This document shows, piece after piece, positions 57,063-64,000 of a stretch of DNA of 64,000 nt. The position numbers and the translations under genes are program-made. The DNA comes from Gordionus sp. m RMFG-2023. Its lineage: Eukaryota; Nematomorpha; Gordioida; Chordodea; Parachordodidae. Numbering within the stretch: the stretch's first letter is position 1; each line of letters starts with the position of its first letter. The stretch covers positions 55,591,561-55,655,560 of the forward strand of contig NC_088775.1 in the NCBI RefSeq assembly GCF_954871325.1. Direction: 5' to 3'. A model generated the notes under the pieces. The model was not told the origin of the DNA. It saw only the letters and a program-made list of their open reading frames with translations, and did not search any database.

Positions 57063-58725
57063 AAAATCATATTTTTTTTAAAGTACAATTTATTCAAAAT
57101 GAATTAAGATATGCCTTCTAAATCAAAATTCTGTTGTTCACATTTCAATTTTCTAATAGATAAAAATAAATCTGATTTTATAATAGACGAATGCGGAGCT
57201 TAAAGTATTGTGACACATGACTAACGCTTCTATTCAAATAAATATAATTTTAAAGCAAAATAAATAATTCAAATAAGGAAACCTTCTATTTCTTGTAAAC
57301 ATCTGAAAAAGAAAATTTATCGATTTATAGCTTATATAAACAGAAAATTAGCATCAAATGGGTACAAATACTTTAGTTTATGTGTTTAATCGCGGTATAT
57401 GGAAGAACACTTCGTTTATTTGATTATTTAGTGCTAAGAATAATTAATTCTATTATTAAGGGATCAGATTATTGTAAGTTCCGAAAATGAGAGGTAATAT
57501 TTATTCATTAGCTTCCCAAATTCATGCAAAGAAGTTCAAAATAAAATGTTATACCTAAAATTAGATATGATATGATTCAATTTTCTATAATATTAAATTT
57601 GATTAAATTTTATTCCTAATGGAAAAATATATAACCATTACCATATTTATAAAATAAATGATTACGTAAAATATGTCCCTGTAGCCAGAAATATTAGCTT
57701 ATGGGGAACAGGATGGGACCAATATTTTTTTTAAATATATTATCATATACAATCGAAATCTTAAAACAATAGTATAAATGACTAGTTCTGAGCGTTTCAT
57801 ATATTTTTCTTGGCGATTCATTTTTAAATATGAGCATTTCAATTTTATATCAAGACAATTATTTTATACAGGTTCGTTTTATTTTTGAAATTTATTTCTA
57901 TAGCCCAGGATAAACAGATTTTGAACTAAGATACCTATTTTATTTTATTTTAGTTTGTTAAGTCTGTATTAAATAAATATTTTGGTTTGTAGTTTAGGCT
58001 GTTTAGAGGAAGCAAACTAACTACTGTTTAGTATAATATGTTGAACCATGGCACGGCCTAAGTATTTATTCTGAGCGTTTAAGGATTTTTTTTCAAATCA
58101 TTTCAGTTTAAATTCCGAGCGATTAAATAGGAGCCTTTTAATTTTAAGTTTATTTGACGATTATATCTTAGGTGTTTTATGTATAATTCTCAAATTAATA
58201 ATAATAATATATAATGTGAGAATTACATTATACTATTTTTCTATTTATTTGATATATTAATGAAAATATTCATTTCTTAAAATGTTTCTAAATTTTTTTG
58301 ACCACACAATAGATTTTACCTAGCAATCCTTTCATCTTACTATATCCTTTTCCTTCATTATGCTATATCACAACCCTCTCTCTGCAATTTATCATACATG
58401 GTTTAAATATTGGAATAATCTTCATTTTTTGTTATTCTGGATATGTAGGAGAAGAGTTACCTCAAGGAAATATGGAATTCCCCCCCTCCCCCAATTTTTA
58501 ATTGCATACATTTAATATTCTTTGCGGATTTAAAGCTAAAACTTTTCACATTTTGCAACATCCCCAGAACATTCTAAAATAAAAAATTATATTTTAGTAA
58601 CAATTGTTTTTTAAATAGAAAAATTAATTATTATAAAAATTTATTTTTTAGTAAACAACATTCAATAACAACAAAACTTAACATGTGTTGTTCAATGATT
58701 ATTAATCATAACAAAAATGATAATC
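57063..58725. other. Intron, no gene seen
   Basis: AT-rich. 'ctgagcgttt' words recur at about 57790, 58070 and 58120 with GAGCGATT variants, possibly a decayed repeat. No coding signal. Confidence 0.45.
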
Positions 58726-58733
58726 ATTAAAAC

Positions 58734-59920
58734 CAGAGTTGTTAACGCTCCTTTTTAAAAGTAGCTAGCTCCCGCTCCTACCTTCTCAAAAGGAGCTAGC
58801 TCCCGCTACTACACTTTTAAAAGGAGCTAGCTCCCGCTCCAAATAATGGAGTGCCAAACCGCTCCTTTGATTTTCATTTTTTTAGAGGGTATACGAAATA
58901 AAATCTTATTTTTTTTTTATCAAAAAGCTTTATTTATATTAAATTATCTATCAAAATATTTATAACCTTTTATTAGCTAAATTTAAATTAGAATCTATCA
59001 AACATCCACGCCTCTCTCCTAAGACCTGTTTTGCAATACTAAATAGGCACTCCACAGGAGCACTAGATGGAAGCAGGGTATTGTATTTTATAAAGATATT
59101 TTTAATTCAGGGAATTTGTCAAAAATAGTAATTTTGGTATCATTATTTAAAAAATATTTGTCCAATATATTATCTTCCTGATGATCCATTTCATGGAATC
59201 CAAAAAAATCTTCCAAATAATTGCAAGGTTCTTGTGTACTATTAGCAATTATTGAATCAAGAATTTGTTTTCTTAAAATATTAATTTAAATTTTATTTCC
59301 AAATTTGAATGCAGGATGGATAATAGCCGCAATAGTATTTTTATCTTCCAAATTAATTTGTATTTAAAAGAAAAATTTTTTACTTTTAGATGCTTTTTTA
59401 GATTGGAGCTGCTCACTTTTGAAAATGATATACTTTTACTTGAACACTAAAGTCATTTTGCCCTTAAATTTGTTTGATCATTTGGATCAACATCTTTTAG
59501 AAGTTTAAAATATTTTTTGTATGATGAAAATGGAAATTCGATTTCTTCATCTATGATATCTAAATCCATAATATCTAAAACTATAAAACAAATATTAATA
59601 TGACTTAAAAGATTTTCCAAAAAATTTTCAATATAAAAAAGATAACTTGATGTTTAATATTTAAAATGATTAGATGAAAAACCAATATAAATTCGGCTAA
59701 ACATTTAATAATGGATAAATTTTAATTAAATAAAATTTCATTTTATTAAATTATTTCGGAAATAATTTATTAATATTTAAAAAATAATTTAATTTATACA
59801 TTAAATTTAAAGGAGCGGTGGAGCGGCGCTCCTCCATTCCAGCCCTAAAAGGAGCTATCTCCCGCTCCCCAATTTTAAGTTTTTTTTGAAAAAAGGTAGC
59901 GGCGCTCCTTAACAACTCTG
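58734..59920 (-). mobile_element. hAT element with GGAGCTAGCTCC subterminal palindromes
   Basis: A 1187-bp element with ends CAGAGTTGTTAACGCTCC and GGCGCTCCTTAACAACTCTG. Flanks ATTAAAAC (58726-58733) and GTTAAAAC (59921-59928) agree at 7 of 8 positions. Near the left end 'aaaaggagctagctcccgct' occurs three times, each centred on the perfect palindrome GGAGCTAGCTCC. The right end has 'ggagcggtggagcggcgctc' and one 'ggagctatctcccgctcc'. It carries a broken transposase fragment and is a deletion derivative. Confidence 0.9.
58960..59090 (-). pseudogene. hAT C-terminal dimerisation domain fragment
   Basis: The minus strand reads [19 protein letters not shown] then [15 protein letters not shown], matching the hAT signature [15 protein letters not shown] followed by L..RR..L....F. 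Cys replaces the usual Arg/Glu context in ECLFS. Weak traces upstream (59100-59500) cannot be read in one frame. Confidence 0.7.
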
Positions 59921-60035
59921 GTTAAAACCAATGAAATTTCTACCCAATATACACTTATACAGATTTAAAATAGATGTGAGATTTTGTGATTAATTAGAAA
60001 TATAAATTTATTTACGTATTTCGATATTCTATTAG

Positions 60036-60150
60036 GCCCTTTGAAATTAGTGGAACCATATCTAGGTAACGTGATAAATTTTGTCGAAACAATTGCCAAA
60101 GACATCGAAAGTAGCGAAACCTTACTCATACATGCTTGTAGCCTCATAGG
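60036..60150 (+). CDS. KPNB1: Importin subunit beta-1, exon (HEAT repeats, near C-terminus)
   Basis: GC completes Ser, then PLKLVEPYLGNVINFVETIA then KDIESSETLLIHACSLIG, matching vertebrate [20 protein letters not shown] then GDEDHTDGVVACAAGLIG. Acceptor is 'tctattag|gc'. Donor 'atagg|gtaaca' leaves two bases of a Gly codon, whose next residues should be DLCTAFG-like in the following exon. That exon and the C-terminal helices were not found up to 64000. Confidence 0.92.
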
Positions 60151-60605
60151 GTAACAATCTTTCTCACTTAATTATAAATGCATATGAGTGAACTGTAACC
60201 TATGAATTAATTATATTATTGCATAAATACATACATCATCAAAATATAATTATATTTTATATAAATCGCTTATTTCGGTAAAAACTAGATACTTATTGGC
60301 TTCTTCTCTGCAGTCCTAAGTGATTTAACTGGTTGTAGTGGGTTTGGTGTCTAATAAAATTAAATATTTCTCATAATCTGCTCTTACGCTTAGATTAACC
60401 TGGCTCACATCAGGCCTACCATGAACGTGTAGTAATACACTTAGACGATATCTAAACATTTCACCAGTACTTCATATTGTTTTTATAAAAATTTGTGTAA
60501 AAATGCACAGTATCTGCATATTGTCATTAGTAAAAAAAAAAAATTAGTGAAGAATAAACCATATATATGGAAGAAATGAATAATTTTTTCTAAATATTTA
60601 AAATA
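60151..60605. other. Intron, no gene seen
   Basis: AT-rich intron after the last visible importin exon, up to the reverse-transcriptase relic. I searched by eye for the expected DLCTAFGK / ATWATKELRK coding sequence without success. Confidence 0.5.
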
Positions 60606-62290
60606 TTATAATTTGGGTATTTTTGTCCTGGTCTTTATGTCCACACTTCTGCTCAACATACAAAGGACTAAGGCTTCAAACCGGAACGAGCCGTTGTCTC
60701 CCATACGCGTCTGCCGATTGATTGCTTGAATGCAAATATAATGGTTTAGGAAAGGTACGCCCAAGCGTAAATTGATTGCATAACGAAAAGCGTCGTTATC
60801 TATTAGCTGGTTATTTAAAATACTGGGATATGAATCTAACCATTCATGGCCAGAGTTGTTGAAATTAAGAGATCTCAGGAGGGATTTATATTGGTGATCA
60901 TCGCTCAAGTTGAGGTAAGCTAAAGAACGAGATACCAATCTTTTTGTTTCGTTGAATCTGGTGGGGCTGTGTTTGGTAAGACATTAATATTTCAACAACG
61001 TAAGACTTCATAAATTATCTTTATCGATGGTAATAATTTGCGAGGTAATATTTTTTACTGATAAGGTTGATGAGATGAAGGAAACAAGGGCTATACTTAA
61101 TGCCGATCTTAGGCCTATTCCTCCGGATTTACGAGGGAGAGTTGCTTGAAGCCATGAGTTAAAATCGAGTTTGATGTTTAATAACTTTGTCATCATTTAT
61201 AGTATCTTTTGTTCATATTTTTTTAAAAGAATTTCAAAAGAGAAGGCACCAGAAGTTTTTAAACATTACTAGATTTGTGGTATTAAAAGGGCGTTTTTGA
61301 GAATGTAATATTCTTGATGGATGGGTAATTTTTTTAAGATAGATAGTTTGGGGAATAGTGATTTAAGGTAATTATTTAAAAAATTAAAAACTCCCTCTGC
61401 ACCTCCCAATGGGGCTCCTAATATACTGAAATCTTGTAAGGGTATCCGTCTAAAGTTATCTAATATGGTGTCTGTTGGAGGCGGAGAAGGATAAATTTCG
61501 CATTTATTTATATTTAAGGATAAATTAAGTTCATCAAAGTGTTTGTTGATTATATCTAGACAATTCTGGATTGAAGAAATGGTCCCCGATATAGTACAAT
61601 CGTCAAGGTACCAAACATGTGGATTGAGTTTACATGAAAGAGGAATATCACTTATTAGGTGTTTAAGGATATAGCAAAAAAGTAGTGGTCCTAATGTGTC
61701 ACCCTGTTGAAGGCCTTCTGCAGAATAAATAATATAATCATTAAATTTGAGTAAGGAAGGAATGCCATAGCTAAGATGGATGTAATTGTGGTAGTCAGTA
61801 AATGTTTCCAAGAAAGTATCGATCATTTTATTCCTATTAATTGAATTAAAGATGTCTAATTTTGCTATATAATCTACAGGTTTGAGGTTGGATTAGTCGA
61901 CTGCAATGAATTGCGGCTTCACATCCTCCTTTTACTCCAAATCCCACTTGGTAAGGAGCTAAGCTTAAGGTTATTGTAGATTTGAGTCGATTACAAATAA
62001 TTTTTGAAATGGTTCGTCGGTAGAAAATTCCAATAGCTATTGGACTCACTTGATTTTCAAGCGCAATTAGTCGAGCACATTGGTGCTAGTTTATGTGGTA
62101 ATTTCCCGTTGATAATAAGATTAAAAATTTTCGTTAAAGAATTAAGTAGAAATTCGGAACTGTCTAAACCCAAGAGGTCAATAATAAATGAGGGTCGAAG
62201 GTAATCCAGTCCTGGAAGAATCGTTTGGAAAAGATTTAATAGCGGTTAAGGTTTCTCCGAAAGTGATATTTATCTTTGAATTTATTATAG
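60606..62290 (-). pseudogene. Reverse-transcriptase relic of a YLDD-type retroelement (best copy)
   Basis: Minus-strand pieces in order: FGETLTAIKSFPNDSSRTG (about 62250), SPIAIGIFYRRTISKIICNR, QVGFGVKGGCEAAIH (61930), then 61826-61269 with AEGLQQGDTLGPLLFCYIL, HVWYLDDCTISG (catalytic DD), SLNINKCEIYPSPP and LGAPLGG. Then WLQATLPRKSGGIGLRSALS (61150) and 60938-60606 with FRYAINLRLGVPF, and weak remains of the C-terminal Cys/His segment (MGDNGSFRFEALVLC). About four interruptions. Upstream sequence is cut off by the hAT element at 62292. Decayed relatives are at 6190-7540 and 47300-48240. I treat it as non-LTR-like; the clade is unresolved. Confidence 0.8.
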
Positions 62291-62291
62291 G

Positions 62292-64000
62292 TAGACCTTT
62301 GCGCCGACGAAACTATCGGCGGCCGGCACAATTTTCAAAAATCTAATCGACAGCTGACGGCGCGCCGATTTTTAGCCGCCGTCATTAAAATCGGCGTAAA
62401 TCGGCGCTGTTATAAATTTTTATAACATAAATTTTTTTAATTGCTTATTAATTTTTTTTAAAAAAACAAATAAATATGCACTATTCTACAGATATCTCGG
62501 CATATTTTTTAATATTCATTTAATAGAAAACTTATAAATCGATTTCGTAATTTTATAATATCTTGTATAAAAATTATTTTATTTAAATTTTCGGGACATA
62601 ATGATGATCTCCTTGAATTTAACGTCAATCCAGCGGTAGAGAAAACTCTTTCACTAGGTGTGCTAGTCGCCGGAATGCAAAAAATTTTCTTGTCGAGCCT
62701 GGAAAGATTCGGAAGTTCACTCTTCTTTTCTCTCCAAAAATTTAGAACCTCCATATCTTGTGAATCTCGTTTTCCAAGAAAACTGTGCATTCTTGTTCTA
62801 AGTCACCTAACTTGGAATCATAATTTATATTTGTTGAATGTTTATTTGCCAATTTTGTCAAATAACTTGAATTTAATAATTCATCTTCATCCTCATTAGC
62901 TATATTTACTACCTGATTATCATCATTCTCTATAAGTTTAAGATGTTTTATTATAAATTCTGAAGCTGAGCAATTTTGCTCTATTAAATACTTTGACACA
63001 ATTGTCAATTTTTAAAATCTTGGATCTAAAAGAGAAGCCAATACCTAGTTAATTTTAAATAAAAAATAAAAGAATATACTTATATAATATTACTTGCAGA
63101 TTACAAACCGGAAATCGTAACGCAAGTTTTTTTAGTATATTTTCCTTAAGTGAAATAATTTCAGTACTATCACTATCATTTAATATTAAATGTGTTTCAA
63201 TTTCACTTCTAAAAAGTAACGCCAGTTTAAAGTAGGCCCTTTTTCTACTGAAAGAAATTCGACAGTTTCTTTAAATTTTGAAAGAAATGCTAATAGTTCT
63301 TCTACCAGATCAGATTCATAATTTGAGAAAATGCTTCCCAATTCTTTTCAAAACATTATTAATTAACAGATATGCTTTCTAGCTTAATTAATATACAATG
63401 CCAATGTGTTGGGTTTGGGACATTTAATTTTAAGGTTTACATATACATGGAATTATTGTTATTATTATCATTGGAATTGCCAATTTGAAAACGGGTAGTA
63501 TGGATCAATGCTGTCAAGATCTAACATGTCTGATGTTAAATCTATTGTACTTAGACATTTTCTTTGATATTCCTCGAATTCAAATTCAACTTCTGCAGTT
63601 TTATATCTTAGAGCAGTAAAAAATTTTCTAATTCTTTCGCAAAAAATTTCCAGACTATGGTTTTTTTATTATCCAGAGTTAGCTTACTAAAATTATTTAT
63701 AAAATTATTAAATTTAGATACATCCATTTTAAAAATATGTAAAATTATGGTGACTTTTGGAATTAGGATCGTTGATATTTGATGTTAATTTTTCAAAATT
63801 AAGATCAAAGTTTTCAATTCTTTCTTTGATGGTTTGGCATAGTGGGGTTGGATTATCTTTTGGTGGATTTGATAATATTAATATTGGGAAATATATTAAT
63901 TTTCTCCAAATTAGATCTTCTGGATTTTGTAAAATATTATTAATGATTTTGATATAAAAAGGATAAATTAATTTAAGGGCTGCTTTTGGGATTCGTGATA
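62292..64000 (-). mobile_element. hAT element running off the window, with transposase C-terminus
   Basis: It begins with terminus TAGACCTTTGCGCCGACG, followed by GCCG-rich inverted words ('cggcggccggc', 'acggcgcgccg'). The minus-strand frame at 62790-62509 is the hAT dimerisation domain: EVLNFWREKKSELPNL, IPATSTPSERVFSTAG, LTLNSRRSSLCPENL. Upstream at 63008-62742 comes an acidic linker (NDDNQVVNIANEDEDEL). Diverged frames to about 63760 continue the transposase. The other end and the target duplication (expected ATTATAGG after the element) lie outside the window. It inserted into the reverse-transcriptase relic. Confidence 0.75.

Noticed and set aside
1-64000. LTR retrotransposon, retrovirus or Polinton copy
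   Set aside because: No paired LTRs, Gag, protease, capsid or envelope motifs were seen. The reverse transcriptases present are LINE-like, and the one integrase-like fragment has a DNA-transposon-type Cys-rich tail.

Overview
This is an AT-rich, intron-rich eukaryotic window, almost certainly from an animal. It contains no bacterial-style operons. The only host gene I can support is a (+)-strand gene for importin subunit beta-1 (karyopherin beta-1, KPNB1). Eight consecutive coding exons lie between 4117 and 60150, and their reading phases agree across every junction. They encode about 390 residues of HEAT repeats, matching roughly residues 470-825 of the vertebrate protein. The N-terminal exons lie before the window. 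The last exon or exons lie beyond position 64000, or at least are not seen before it. Only about 2% of the 56 kb between the first and last visible exons is coding. The species cannot be fixed from this sequence; the protein is clearly divergent from vertebrate KPNB1.

Everything else is intron filled with transposable elements, many nested. Intron 4879-9162 holds a small hAT-type MITE and a decayed reverse transcriptase. Intron 9246-23680 holds a hAT relic, a hAT element with a BED-finger transposase and tiny introns (11153-15929), a second hAT relic, and a three-layer nest (18654-22807). Intron 25017-43885 holds a composite palindrome (about 25.58-38.62 kb) enclosing a 7.0 kb hAT element (28708-35710), and then an RTE-like LINE on the minus strand (39989-43159). 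Intron 43973-60035 holds a degraded LINE, the C-terminal part of another retroelement, a second nearly identical LINE copy on the plus strand (50384-53431), a TTAA-flanked DNA transposon with 0.65 kb inverted arms (53461-57053), and a hAT element (58734-59920). Beyond the last exon, a reverse-transcriptase relic is cut by a hAT element that runs off the window.

Three links stand out. First, a hAT family with termini TAGTGTTGTTAAA has six members here, from 182-198 bp MITEs to 7 kb elements. Two of them share arrays of about 120-bp units, each centred on the perfect palindrome TGACAATTGTCA. Second, the complete 5' end of the LINE is a tRNA-like sequence with A and B boxes, flush with a 19-bp target duplication. 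Third, the two LINE copies face each other around the 87-nt importin exon at 43886-43972, which can be skipped without changing frame. Many insertions are supported by exact 8-bp target duplications read directly from the sequence. I saw no retrovirus, LTR element, Polinton or toxin gene.
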